From positions 62,001 to 126,000 of the forward strand of contig NZ_MSDV01000005.1 in assembly GCF_001931485.1 (NCBI RefSeq): a stretch of DNA of 64,000 bases, in the 5' to 3' direction. Every line of letters starts with the position of its first letter. Position 1 is the first letter of the stretch. Position numbers and translations under genes: made by a program. Source of the stretch: Burkholderia sp. SRS-W-2-2016. GTDB lineage: Bacteria > Pseudomonadota > Gammaproteobacteria > Burkholderiales > Burkholderiaceae. Positions 53,519 to 62,742 of the stretch are shown here, piece by piece. The notes beneath the pieces were generated by a model. It saw nothing but the letters and a program-made list of their open reading frames with translations, searched no databases and was not told the origin of the DNA.

Positions 53519-54518
53519 AGAGGCGCTCGCGTCCGCTGCCACGGTCGCCGCGCAACTCTCGGACACCTCGCGGGTCGCGGCGCTCGCCGCGCAGCTCGCG
53601 CAACAGCCGCGTCATGTCGCGCTGACGGTCGCGCGCGGCAGCTCGGACCACGCCGCCAGTTACTTCGCATCCCTGACGATGAGCCGTCTCGGCGTGCCGG
53701 TCGCGTCGCTGCCGATGTCGGTCGCGACGTTGCAGCAGGCGCCGTTGCAGGTGCGCGGCCAGCTCGCGCTGGCGTTCTCGCAATCGGGCAAGAGCCCGGA
53801 TCTGGTCGGCACGATGAACGCGCTGCGCGCCGCCGGTGCGTTGACGGTCGCCGCGGTGAACGCGCCGTCCTCGCCGCTCGCCGACGCCTGCGAATGGCAA
53901 CTGCCGCTGGTCGCTGGCCCTGAGCTGAGCGTCGCGGCCACCAAGAGCTATATCGCGATGCTGTCGATTTCCGCGCAGCTGGTCGCGCATTGGCAGAACG
54001 ACGCCGAGCTGCTCGGCGCGCTCGCGTCGCTGCCCGATGCGCTGGAGCGCGCGGGCCGGCTCGACTGGTCGATGGCGGTGGGTGAACTGCGCGGCATCGA
54101 GCGGATGATCGTGATCGGCCGAGGTCTCGGTCTCGCGATCGCGCAGGAAGCCGCGCTGAAGCTGAAGGAAACCTCCGGCATCCAGGCCGAGGCGTTTTCG
54201 AGCGCGGAAGTGCGGCACGGTCCGATGGAGCTGATCGATCGCGACTATCCGCTGCTGGTGTTCGCGCCGCGCGGGCCGGAGCAGGCGGGCCTCCTGCAAC
54301 TCGCGCACGACATGCGGGCGCGCGGCGCCCGCGTGCTGCTCGCCGCGCCGGACGATGTCGCGGAAGCGTCGCTGCCGCTCGCGTCGACTGCTCATGCGGC
54401 GCTCGATCCGATCGCCGCGATCCTGTCCTTTTACGTGATGGCCGCGGACCTTGCCGCCGCGCGCGGGCGCAATCCCGACGCGCCACGCCATCTCAACAAA
54501 GTCACCGAAACTCACTGA
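53502..54518 (+). CDS. nagB: SIS-domain glucosamine-6-phosphate deaminase (NagB-II type)
   Basis: The 338-residue protein has two SIS domains (about 20-170, 190-330), with VARGSSDHAASYF and SQSGKSPDL in the first and GRGLGLAIAQEAALKLKETSGIQAEAFSSAEVRHGP in the second, as in GlmS-like and NagB-II proteins. It converts GlcN-6-P to fructose-6-P and ammonia. The TTG at 53502 is chosen since AGGAG is six bases before it; the ATG at 53511 is 15 bases away. It overlaps the nagA end, supporting coupling. Confidence 0.88.
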   Translation: MSNMLKEALASAATVAAQLSDTSRVAALAAQLAQQPRHVALTVARGSSDHAASYFASLTMSRLGVPVASLPMSVATLQQAPLQVRGQLALAFSQSGKSPDLVGTMNALRAAGALTVAAVNAPSSPLADACEWQLPLVAGPELSVAATKSYIAMLSISAQLVAHWQNDAELLGALASLPDALERAGRLDWSMAVGELRGIERMIVIGRGLGLAIAQEAALKLKETSGIQAEAFSSAEVRHGPMELIDRDYPLLVFAPRGPEQAGLLQLAHDMRARGARVLLAAPDDVAEASLPLASTAHAALDPIAAILSFYVMAADLAAARGRNPDAPRHLNKVTETH

Positions 54519-54523
54519 CGAGA

Positions 54524-57121
54524 ATGCAGATGCGACGTGTCGAAAAGTCCAGCCTGATGAGTCATTCCGAAGCTCACATTGTTTTGCTCGCGCCGTTGAC
54601 CGGTCCGGTCGTGCCGCTCGCGAACGTGCCGGACCCGGTGTTTTCGGGTGGCATGTTCGGCGACGGGATCGGCATCGATCCGCTCGAGGGGCGTCTGGTC
54701 GCGCCGTGCGACGGCGTCGTGACGCATCTCGCGCGCACCGGTCACGCGGTCACGCTGGCGAGCGCCGAGGGTGTCGAAATCCTGCTGCATATCGGGATCG
54801 ACACGGTCGAGCTGAACGGCAAGGGTTTTGCACCGATGGTCGAGCAGGGCGCACAGGTGCGCGCCGGCGACGTGCTGATCGAGTTCGATCAGGACCAGGT
54901 CGCGCTGACTGCGCCGAGCCTCGTGTCGGTGATCGCGATCGCGAACTCGGATGCGTTCGAGGTGCTCGAGCGCGCGCCGGCCGGGCTGGCACGCGCGGGT
55001 GAAACGCCGCTGCTGGTGCTGCATGCTCGCGACGGCGTCAGCCATGAAGCGGCGCGCGAGGCGAGCGCCGCGCAGGTCGTCGAGGAAGCGCGTCGGCAGA
55101 TCACGCTGACGCAGCCCGGCGGTTTGCATGCGCGGCCGGCGGCCCGTGCGCGTGAAGCGGCGCGCGCTTTCGACGCGCGTGTCGAAGTGCGTTACGACGG
55201 CCGCAAGGCGGCGATCGGCAGCGTGGTCGGTCTGCTCGGTCTGGGCGCCGGTGAAGGCGCGAGTGTCGAGCTGCTCGGCATCGGCTCGCAGGCGCAGGCC
55301 GCGGTCGATGCGGTCGCTCACGAGCTGACTCGCGAGGTCCACGGCGAAGTCGAACAGAAACCGGCGCGCCAGCCGGCCGCGGCTGCGGTCGCGGCGCGTC
55401 CGGCCAGCGGCGAGCCGCTCGCGCCGAACACGCTTGCCGGCGTGTGCGCTGCGCCGGGCGTCGCGGTCGGCAAGCTGGTGCGCTGGGACGACGCGGATCT
55501 CGATCCGCCCGAGCAGGCGAGCGGCACATCGGCGGCGGAAAGCCGGCTGCTCGACAAGGCGATCGCCAGCGTCGACAGCGATCTCGACACGGTGGTGCGC
55601 GATGCGTCGCAACGCGGCGCGGTCGGCGAGGCGGGCATTTTCGCGGTGCATCGGGTGCTGCTCGAAGACCCGACGCTGCTCGACGCCGCGCGCGATCTGA
55701 TCAGCCCGGGCAAGAGCGCCGGCTTTGCGTGGCGTGAAGCGATCCGCGCACAGATAGGCATCCTGAGCAATGTCGAAGACGCGTTGCTCGCCGAGCGCGC
55801 GGCCGATCTGCGCGACATCGAAAAACGCGTGCTGCGCGCGCTCGGCTATACCAGCAGCGCGGCGCGTGTGCTGCCCGACGAAGCGGTGCTCGCGGCCGAA
55901 GAATTCACGCCGTCCGATCTGTCGTCGCTCGATCGCACGCGAGTCACCGCGCTCGTGATGGCGCGCGGCGGCGCGACCTCGCACGCGGCGATTCTCGCGC
56001 GCCAGGCCGGCATTCCCGCGCTGGTCGCGATCGGAGACGCGCTGCATGCGATTCCGGAAGGCACGCAAGTGGTGGTGGACGCGGGCATCGGCCGGCTCGA
56101 ATTTGCGCCGACCGAACTCGACGTCGAACGCGCGCGGCGTGAACGCAGCCGTCTCGCCGACGTGCGCGAAGCGAACCGCCGCACCTCGCAACAGGCGGCG
56201 GCAACCTCCGACGGCCGCGCGATCGAAGTGGCCGCGAACATCGCGACGCTCGACGACGCGAAGGCGGCCGCCGACAACGGCGCCGACGCGGTCGGCCTGC
56301 TGCGCACCGAGCTGCTGTTCATCCACCGCCCGGCCGCGCCGAGCGCGGACGAACATCGTCAGAGCTACCAGGCAATCGTCGACGCGCTCGCCGGTCGCAC
56401 CGCGATCATCCGCACGCTCGACGTCGGCGCCGACAAGGAAGTCGATTATCTGACGCTGCCGCCCGAGCCGAACCCGGCACTCGGTCTGCGTGGCGTGCGG
56501 CTCGCGCAGGTGCGCCCCGATCTGCTCGACGATCAGTTGCGCGGCCTGCTCGCGGTGCGCCCGCTCGGCGCGGTGCGCATCCTGCTGCCGATGGTCACCG
56601 ACGCCGCCGAACTCGTGCGGATCCGCAAGCGGATCGATGAACTCGCGCGCGAGGCCGGCCGCACCGAACCGGTCGAAGTCGGCGTGATGATCGAAGTGCC
56701 GTCGGCGGCGCTGCTCGCCGACCAGCTCGCGCAGTACGCGGATTTCCTGTCGATCGGCACCAACGATCTGACCCAGTACACGCTCGCGATGGACCGCTGC
56801 CAGCCCGATCTCGCGGCCCAGGCCGACGGTCTGCATCCGGCGGTGCTGCGGCTGATCGCGGCGACCGTCGAAGGCGCGGCGAAGCACGGCAAGTGGGTCG
56901 GCGTGTGCGGCGCGCTCGCCGGCGATCCGCTCGCGATGCCGCTTCTCGTCGGTCTCGGCGTGACCGAGCTGTCGGTCGACCCGGTGTCGGTGCCGGGCAT
57001 CAAGGCGCGGGTCCGCACGCTCGACTACCCGCTGTGCCGCCAGCGCGCGCAGGATGCGCTCGCGCTCGACTCCGCGCAGGCGGTCCGCGCGGCGAGCCGC
57101 GAGACCTGGCCGCTCGACTGA
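54524..57121 (+). CDS. nagF: fused PTS IIA-HPr-Enzyme I protein (GlcNAc multiphosphoryl transfer protein)
   Basis: The 865-residue protein has three PTS units. EIIA-Glc (about 15-170) has active histidines 74 and 89 in HIGIDTVEL. HPr (about 190-275) has His202 in PGGLHARPAARA, and EI (about 300-860) has His487 in RGGATSHAAI. Catalytic EI motifs TIRTLDVGADKEVDY (written without the leading base) and VGVCGALAGDP follow. It feeds phosphate to NagE. A second, separate EI/HPr pair sits 30 kb earlier in the window. Start might also be M12 at 54557. Confidence 0.94.
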   Translation: MQMRRVEKSSLMSHSEAHIVLLAPLTGPVVPLANVPDPVFSGGMFGDGIGIDPLEGRLVAPCDGVVTHLARTGHAVTLASAEGVEILLHIGIDTVELNGKGFAPMVEQGAQVRAGDVLIEFDQDQVALTAPSLVSVIAIANSDAFEVLERAPAGLARAGETPLLVLHARDGVSHEAAREASAAQVVEEARRQITLTQPGGLHARPAARAREAARAFDARVEVRYDGRKAAIGSVVGLLGLGAGEGASVELLGIGSQAQAAVDAVAHELTREVHGEVEQKPARQPAAAAVAARPASGEPLAPNTLAGVCAAPGVAVGKLVRWDDADLDPPEQASGTSAAESRLLDKAIASVDSDLDTVVRDASQRGAVGEAGIFAVHRVLLEDPTLLDAARDLISPGKSAGFAWREAIRAQIGILSNVEDALLAERAADLRDIEKRVLRALGYTSSAARVLPDEAVLAAEEFTPSDLSSLDRTRVTALVMARGGATSHAAILARQAGIPALVAIGDALHAIPEGTQVVVDAGIGRLEFAPTELDVERARRERSRLADVREANRRTSQQAAATSDGRAIEVAANIATLDDAKAAADNGADAVGLLRTELLFIHRPAAPSADEHRQSYQAIVDALAGRTAIIRTLDVGADKEVDYLTLPPEPNPALGLRGVRLAQVRPDLLDDQLRGLLAVRPLGAVRILLPMVTDAAELVRIRKRIDELAREAGRTEPVEVGVMIEVPSAALLADQLAQYADFLSIGTNDLTQYTLAMDRCQPDLAAQADGLHPAVLRLIAATVEGAAKHGKWVGVCGALAGDPLAMPLLVGLGVTELSVDPVSVPGIKARVRTLDYPLCRQRAQDALALDSAQAVRAASRETWPLD

Positions 57122-57236
57122 ATTTACCCACCCGCTGCGCGCTAGCTGCTGCACACCAGCCGGCGCGCGAGCGGCTTCAACCTCAATTAGCTGTGCAAAT
57201 CAACCAAGACGTTCGACTACGAGACAAGGATTGGAG

Positions 57237-59066
57237 ATGGCAATGGATGGGAATCCGTTTCTGAAAATTCAGCAGCTGGGACGCGCGCTGATGCTGCCGA
57301 TCGCGGTGCTGCCGGTTGCCGGCCTGCTGCTGCGGCTTGGCCAGCCCGATGTGTTCAACATCAAGATGATCGCCGATGCGGGCGGCGCGATCTTCGACAA
57401 CCTGCCGCTGCTGTTCGCGATCGGCGTGGCGGTCGGCTTCGCGAAGGACAACAACGGCGTCGCGGGTCTGGCCGGCGCGGTCGGCTATCTGGTGCAGATC
57501 GCGGTGATGAAGGACATCAACGACAAGCTCAACATGGGCGTGCTGTCGGGGATCATCGCGGGGGTCGTCGCGGGGCTGCTGTACAACCGCTACAAGGACA
57601 TCAAGCTGCCCGACTACCTCGCGTTCTTCGGCGGCAAACGCTTCGTGCCGATTGCGACGGGGGTGGCCTGCGTGGTGCTCGGGATCATATTCGGGCACGT
57701 GTGGGCGCCGGTGCAGGGCGCGATCGACGTGGCCGGTCACTGGCTGACCACCGCGGGCGCGCTGGGCGCGTTCGTGTTCGGCGTGCTGAACCGGCTGTTG
57801 CTCGTTACCGGCCTGCATCACATCCTCAACTCGCTGACGTGGTTCGTGTTCGGCACCTTCACGCCGGCTGGCGGCGCACCGGTCACCGGCGACCTGCATC
57901 GCTTCTTCGCCGGCGATCCGACCGCGGGCACCTTCATGACCGGCTTCTTCCCGGTGATGATGTTCGGCCTGCCAGCCGCGTGTCTGGCGATGTATCACGA
58001 GGCGCGCAAGGAGCGCCGCGCGATGGTGTTCGGCCTGCTCGCGTCGATGGCGCTGACCTCGTTCCTGACCGGCGTGACCGAGCCGATCGAATTCAGCTTC
58101 ATGTTCCTCGCGCCGGTGCTGTATGCGATCCACGCGCTGCTGACGGGGCTGTCGCTCGCGATCTGCTCGGCGCTCGGCATTCACCTGGGCTTCACGTTCT
58201 CGGCGGGCTTCATCGACTACGTGCTGAACTTCGGTCTGTCGACCAAAGGCTGGTGGGCGATTCCGCTCGGCATCGTGTACTCGATCGTGTATTACGGGCT
58301 GTTCCGCTTCTTCATCCGCAAGTTCAATATGGCGACGCCGGGCCGTGAGCCGGCAGCCGCCGATGAGCAGGCCGAAGCGGTCGCGGTGGGCGGTGGTTTC
58401 GTGGCGCCGGTCGGGGCAGCAGCCGCGGCAGCGCCGCGTGCGCTGCGCTATATCGCGGCGCTGGGGGGCGCGGCGAATCTGTCGGTTGTCGATGCGTGCA
58501 CGACGCGTCTGCGTCTGTCGGTCGTCGATCCGGACAAGGTGTCGGAGAGCGAACTGAAGTCGATCGGCGCGCGGGGTGTGCTCAAGCGCGGCGGCAATAG
58601 CGTGCAGGTGATCATCGGACCGGAGGCGGACATCATCGCCGACGAGATGCGTACCGCGATTGCGCGGGGCGAGGGTGTGGCAGTTAATACAGCGACTGCT
58701 GTCGCGCCGGTTGCCGCTGCGGCTGGCGCGGCTGTATCGGGCGTTCAGGTTGCACAGTCAGCTCAAGCAGCTCAGCCGGCACAAGGCGGCCCGCTCGGCC
58801 AGGACCCGCTGCGTTGGCTCGACGCGTTCGGCGGCGCGGCTAACGTGGTGTCGCTCAATGCGGTCGCGGCGACGCGTCTGCGGGTGGTGGTGAACGATCC
58901 GGCTGCGGTCGATCGTCAGCGTCTTGCCGCGCTCGATACCGCATGGGTGTCGACCAACACGTTCCATATCGTCGTCGGCGAAGCGGCGCAGCGCTACGCG
59001 CAGAAACTCGCCGAGCGTCTGCCGTCGCAAGGCGGCGCGGCGGGAGCGGCCGCAGTGCCGGCCTGA
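57237..59066 (+). CDS. nagE: N-acetylglucosamine PTS permease EIICB with a second EIIB-like domain
   Basis: The 609-residue protein has an EIIC domain (about 1-365) with ten helices and GVTEPIEFSFMFLAP. A first EIIB (about 400-475) has phospho-Cys421 in SVVDACTTRLRLSV. After a linker, a second EIIB-like domain (about 522-595) has VVSLNAVAATRLRVVV, where Ala544 stands in place of the cysteine, so this copy cannot be phosphorylated in the usual way. It imports and phosphorylates GlcNAc with phosphate from NagF. The ATG at 57237 follows AAGGA by six bases. A terminator follows. Confidence 0.95.
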   Translation: MAMDGNPFLKIQQLGRALMLPIAVLPVAGLLLRLGQPDVFNIKMIADAGGAIFDNLPLLFAIGVAVGFAKDNNGVAGLAGAVGYLVQIAVMKDINDKLNMGVLSGIIAGVVAGLLYNRYKDIKLPDYLAFFGGKRFVPIATGVACVVLGIIFGHVWAPVQGAIDVAGHWLTTAGALGAFVFGVLNRLLLVTGLHHILNSLTWFVFGTFTPAGGAPVTGDLHRFFAGDPTAGTFMTGFFPVMMFGLPAACLAMYHEARKERRAMVFGLLASMALTSFLTGVTEPIEFSFMFLAPVLYAIHALLTGLSLAICSALGIHLGFTFSAGFIDYVLNFGLSTKGWWAIPLGIVYSIVYYGLFRFFIRKFNMATPGREPAAADEQAEAVAVGGGFVAPVGAAAAAAPRALRYIAALGGAANLSVVDACTTRLRLSVVDPDKVSESELKSIGARGVLKRGGNSVQVIIGPEADIIADEMRTAIARGEGVAVNTATAVAPVAAAAGAAVSGVQVAQSAQAAQPAQGGPLGQDPLRWLDAFGGAANVVSLNAVAATRLRVVVNDPAAVDRQRLAALDTAWVSTNTFHIVVGEAAQRYAQKLAERLPSQGGAAGAAAVPA

Positions 59067-59092
59067 TCGTCCGGCCCACTAAGCAGCAACAA

Positions 59093-59125
59093 AAAAGCGG
59101 CACCTTGATTCAAGGTGCCGCTTTT
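59093..59125. terminator. bidirectional terminator between nagE and cydX
   Basis: AAAAGCGGCACCTTGA and TCAAGGTGCCGCTTTT form a 16-base stem with a minimal loop. A and T runs flank it on both sides, so it can end transcripts from nagE and from the cyd genes. Confidence 0.88.
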
Positions 59126-59155
59126 GCTTTGGCGTCTACCGCTCGCGCTGCAAAC

Positions 59156-59272
59156 CTAGCGCGTGGTCTGCTTTGCCGTGTGCATCGCGTCGCGCGACTC
59201 GAGCCACAGTACATTGATGACCCCGAACGCCAATGCGACGCCGACGCCGAGCACCCAACTGAAATACCACAT
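59156..59272 (-). CDS. cydX: cytochrome bd oxidase small subunit CydX
   Basis: The 38-residue protein reads MWYFSWVLGVGVALAFGVI and goes on with NVLWLESRDAMHTAKQTTR. The MWYFSW start, the Gly/Val-rich helix and the ending WLE are hallmarks of CydX, which stabilises the bd heme site. It lies 43 bases after the cydB stop on the same strand. It was found by hand because it is too short for usual ORF lists. Confidence 0.9.
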   Translation of the reverse strand: MWYFSWVLGVGVALAFGVINVLWLESRDAMHTAKQTTR

Positions 59273-59315
59273 CACGAACTCCTGTTGATTCCGTTAAACG
59301 TTACGCCGTTCAAGT

Positions 59316-60452
59316 TCAGTACATCGAATGGTTGTTTTCCTTCAGCGCCGCGGCGGTCACCTTGCCGCGCATCACCCGATACACCCAGCCGGTGTAGAGC
59401 AGGATCAGCGGCATGAAGATGATCACCGCGACCAGCATGATCTGGAGCGTCAGGTGGCTCGACGTCGCGTCCCACATGGTCAGGCTGCTGCGGCCGTCGA
59501 GTGAGGACGGCATGATGAACGGGAACATCGAGAAACCCGCGGTCAGGATCACGCCGACGACCATCAGCGAGGTCGCGAGGAACGCCGAGGCCTCGAAGCG
59601 CGAGCGCGCGAGCAGCATCGCGAGCACGCCGCCGACGAGACCCGCGAGCGGTGCGATCACCATCCACGGGTAGATCGAGTAATTGGTGAGCCACAGTCCC
59701 GGCGCGCCGATCACGGTTTTCTGCAGCGGGTTCGCGACCGCGTCGAGCGGCGGTGCGTCGACGATCTGATAGCCGCCGATCACCGTGGCGACCAGCGCGC
59801 CCGCGATCAGGAACAGCACCACCGCGGCGAGCGCGGCGAGCCGCAGCGCTTTCGACGCGCGCTCGTGAATCACGCCGTCGGTCTTCCACTTGACGAACGC
59901 GGCCCCGTGCGCGGTCAGCATCGCGACGCTGACGAGCCCGGCCAGCAGCGCGAACGGATTGAGCAGGCCCCAGAAGCTGCCGTGATAGGTGGAGCGCAGA
60001 TCGTTGTCGAACGAGAACGGCACGCCTTGCAGCAGATTGCCGAACGCGACGCCGATCACGAGCGCCGGCACCAGTCCGCCGATGAACAGACCCCAGTCCC
60101 ACGCGGTGCGCCAGCGCGGGTCGTCGCGTTTGCCGCGATAGTCGAAGCCGACCGGGCGGAAGAACAGCGCGAACAGCACCAGCAGCATCGCGAAGTAAAA
60201 GCCCGAGAACGACGCGGCATAGGCGAGCGGCCACGCGGCGAACATCGCGCCGCCGGCGGTTACGAACCACACCTGATTGCCTTCCCAGGTCGCGCCGACC
60301 GTGTTCACGACGATGCGGCGCTCCGAGTCCGTTTTAGCGATGAACGGCAGCAGGATCGCCGCGCCCATATCGAAGCCGTCGGTGAGCGCGAAGCCGATCA
60401 GCAGTACACCTATCAAAACCCACCAGATCAGTTTGAGGGTGGCGTAGTCCAT
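59316..60452 (-). CDS. cydB: cytochrome bd ubiquinol oxidase subunit II
   Basis: The 378-residue protein has eight to nine helices. It begins [40 protein letters not shown], with the conserved [11 protein letters not shown], and shows [26 protein letters not shown]. It pairs with CydA. The gene follows cydA with a 34-base gap. It belongs to the cydP-cydA-cydB-cydX operon, which runs on the minus strand. Confidence 0.96.
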   Translation of the reverse strand: MDYATLKLIWWVLIGVLLIGFALTDGFDMGAAILLPFIAKTDSERRIVVNTVGATWEGNQVWFVTAGGAMFAAWPLAYAASFSGFYFAMLLVLFALFFRPVGFDYRGKRDDPRWRTAWDWGLFIGGLVPALVIGVAFGNLLQGVPFSFDNDLRSTYHGSFWGLLNPFALLAGLVSVAMLTAHGAAFVKWKTDGVIHERASKALRLAALAAVVLFLIAGALVATVIGGYQIVDAPPLDAVANPLQKTVIGAPGLWLTNYSIYPWMVIAPLAGLVGGVLAMLLARSRFEASAFLATSLMVVGVILTAGFSMFPFIMPSSLDGRSSLTMWDATSSHLTLQIMLVAVIIFMPLILLYTGWVYRVMRGKVTAAALKENNHSMY

Positions 60453-60486
60453 AGTGAGGGTTCCTCAAGAACGGTGTGGCGGCGCG

Positions 60487-62079
60487 TTACGCGGCCGTGC
60501 TCGACAGCGGCTGGCTGGCCCGCTGTTCGATTTCGTGGTGATAGCGGCCGGTATGCAGCGACGACGGGCCGAGCCGCGCGTACTTGAACATCAGCATGAT
60601 CTCGATGATGAACAGCACCGTATAAAACAGCACGAAACCGGCGATGCTCAGATACAGGTCGCGCGGCGTCAGATTCGACGCGGCGAGGTTGGTCGGCAAA
60701 ATCCCCGCGATGCTCCACGGCTGGCGGCCCATTTCCGCGACGATCCAGCCGAGTTCGGCGGCGATCCACGGCAGCGGAATCGCCCATACGGCCCAGCGCA
60801 GGAACCAGCGGCGCTTCTCGAGTAGCAGCGTGCGCTGTGCGCAGAACCAGAACGCCAGCACGAAGGTCGCGAGGAACAGCAGGCCGAGGCCCACCATCAG
60901 GCGGAACGAGAAGAACAGCGGCAGCACCGGCGGGATCGTGCCCTTGGCGGCTTCGGCGATCTGCGCCGGCGTCGCGTCGGTCACGTTCTGCGTGAAGCGC
61001 TTGAGCAGCAGGCCGTAGCCGAGGTCGTCCTTGTGCGCGTCGAACGCGGCGTGCGCTTCGTCGGACGAGTCACCGCCCTTGAGCCTTTGCAACGCGGAAT
61101 ACGCGAGCATGCCGTTCTTGATGCGCGCTTCGTTCTGCGTAATCAGCTCGCGCAGGCCGACCACCGGTTCGTCGAGCGTGCGCGTGGCGATGATGCCGAG
61201 CGCGTATGGCACGCGGATCGCGTAATCGGTGCGTTGCTCCTGCTGGTTCGGAATCCCGAACACCGTGAACGGTGCGGGCGCCGGCGCGGTTTCCCATTCC
61301 GATTCGATCGCGGCCAGTTTGACCTGTTGAACTTCGCCGGTGCGGTAGCCGGATTCGTCGCCGAGCACGATCACGCACAGCGTCGACGCGAGGCCGAAGC
61401 CGGCCGCGATCGCGAACGAGCGCAACGCGAATTCGATGTCGCGGCGCTTGAGCAGATACCACGACGACACACCGAGCACGAACATCGCCGCGGTCACATA
61501 GCCGGCCGACACCGTGTGCACGAACTTCACCTGCGCGACCGGGTTGAAGATCACCGCGCCGATGCTGTCGAGCTCCATACGCATCGTCTGGTAGTTGAAT
61601 TTCGCGCCGACCGGGTTGTTCATCCAGCCGTTGGCGACCAGAATCCACAGCGCCGACAGGTTCGAGCCGATCGCGACGAAAAACGTGACGATCAGATGCT
61701 GGATTTTCGACAGCCGGTTCCAGCCGAAGAAGAACAGACCGACGAAGGTCGATTCGAGGAAGAACGCCATCAGGCCTTCGACCGCGAGCGGCACGCCGAA
61801 GATATCGCCGACGTAGTGCGAGTAGTACGCCCAGTTGGTGCCGAACTGGAACTCCAGCGTGAGGCCGGTGGCGACGCCCATCGCGAAGTTGATGCCGAAC
61901 AGCTTGCCCCAGAACTGGGTCATGTCCTTGTAGATCTGCTTGCCGGTCATCACGTAGACGGATTCCATGATGACGAGGAGCCACGTGAGGCCGAGCGTGA
62001 GCGGCACGAACAGGAAGTGATAAAGCGCGGTGATGGCGAACTGCAGGCGTGACAGCTCTACGACTTCGTTAACGGGCAT
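60487..62079 (-). CDS. cydA: cytochrome bd ubiquinol oxidase subunit I
   Basis: The 530-residue protein starts at ATG 62079 (MPVNEVVELSRLQFAITALYHFLFVPLTLGLTW), eight bases after AGGTGG; a GTG at 62088 is also in frame. Heme b595 ligand His21 is in YHFLF, and a quinol loop (about 245-385) has VKLAAIESEWETAPA, the long, E. coli-like version. It has high oxygen affinity and no proton pump. Transcription is likely FNR-controlled because of a box at 62505-62518. The start overlaps the cydP stop by 11 bases. Confidence 0.96.
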   Translation of the reverse strand: MPVNEVVELSRLQFAITALYHFLFVPLTLGLTWLLVIMESVYVMTGKQIYKDMTQFWGKLFGINFAMGVATGLTLEFQFGTNWAYYSHYVGDIFGVPLAVEGLMAFFLESTFVGLFFFGWNRLSKIQHLIVTFFVAIGSNLSALWILVANGWMNNPVGAKFNYQTMRMELDSIGAVIFNPVAQVKFVHTVSAGYVTAAMFVLGVSSWYLLKRRDIEFALRSFAIAAGFGLASTLCVIVLGDESGYRTGEVQQVKLAAIESEWETAPAPAPFTVFGIPNQQEQRTDYAIRVPYALGIIATRTLDEPVVGLRELITQNEARIKNGMLAYSALQRLKGGDSSDEAHAAFDAHKDDLGYGLLLKRFTQNVTDATPAQIAEAAKGTIPPVLPLFFSFRLMVGLGLLFLATFVLAFWFCAQRTLLLEKRRWFLRWAVWAIPLPWIAAELGWIVAEMGRQPWSIAGILPTNLAASNLTPRDLYLSIAGFVLFYTVLFIIEIMLMFKYARLGPSSLHTGRYHHEIEQRASQPLSSTAA

Positions 62080-62329
62080 GTTGACCACCTTCGGACGGGT
62101 GCGGGGTAGACGCGGACAGCAGTGCCTGCGCGACCTGATCAGGCGGCAGCGTCATGTGGCGCGCCTGAGGATGATTGAAGAACGTGTACTTGAGCACCAT
62201 CAGTAGTACCAACTTGATGGCGAGGATGAGAGCGATATCGCGAGCCAGGGTTGGGCCACGCACCCATCTGGTGAACCGGTTACGCCAACGCGACCGGACT
62301 GTGTTGCTGCGATTGATGGCTAGGGTCAT
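62069..62329 (-). CDS. cydP: cytochrome oxidase small subunit CydP
   Basis: The 86-residue protein has one membrane helix (about 31-50, ALILAIKLVLLMVLKYTFF), then the conserved segment FFNHPQARHMTLPPDQVAQALL, the pattern of CydP. It precedes cydA and overlaps its start by 11 bases, so it is the first gene of the bd operon. Its exact role is not settled; it may help assembly or stability of the oxidase. Confidence 0.82.
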   Translation of the reverse strand: MTLAINRSNTVRSRWRNRFTRWVRGPTLARDIALILAIKLVLLMVLKYTFFNHPQARHMTLPPDQVAQALLSASTPHPSEGGQHAR

Positions 62330-62504
62330 GATCGGTCGAAAACGACTTCACGCCGGAGAGTCCGGCCGGATCCAGCTTGTCCGCGCTAAAAGACAAACTG
62401 GCGAATGCATGCCGATTGTATGAGTTGAACCTCGCGCGATCCGGTTTAGCCATGCGGCATCGAGTCGCGAGAATCGCCGCGTTTATGCAGTATTGCTATC
62501 TTGA

Positions 62505-62518
62505 TTGAGCTACGTCAA
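62505..62518. promoter_or_regulatory. FNR/ANR-type box upstream of the cyd operon
   Basis: TTGAGCTACGTCAA keeps the TTGA-N6-TCAA core of FNR sites. It is 176 bases upstream of cydP on the promoter side. A CATAAA at 62482-62487 (minus strand) could be the -10, giving an activator position near -36 to -42. This fits induction of bd oxidase at low oxygen. Confidence 0.6.
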
Positions 62519-62586
62519 GAAAGGTGAACTTAGCGCGAATTCGTAGTGAGCGGAGGGACTGACGCGAACGCGTGGTCGGGGGGATG

Positions 62587-62621
62587 AAAAAAGCCCCACC
62601 GTCTTGCGAGGGAGGGGCTTT
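62587..62621 (-). terminator. terminator after rpoH
   Basis: On the minus strand AAAGCCCC and GGGGCTTT pair around a 16-base loop, followed by a T run (plus-strand AAAAAA at 62587-62592). It is about 120 bases after the rpoH stop. The remainder of the 413-base gap 62330-62742 has the FNR box and no gene. Confidence 0.75.
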
Positions 62622-62742
62622 GGGGCACTGCGAGCGCGGACCGCGCGCTTCAGTCGATCCGTGCCGCGTTGCGTGCGGCTCGGCGAGTGTTGCTGAATGT
62701 CACGCGCCGGATCTGAGGCCCGGCGTGGGCGACTTCAATGCG

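Noticed and set aside
54512..57154. 880-codon open frame on the minus strand across nagF
   Set aside because: It is the antisense shadow of a very GC-rich gene; its product is Arg/His-rich, without domain motifs, while the plus strand has all PTS motifs.
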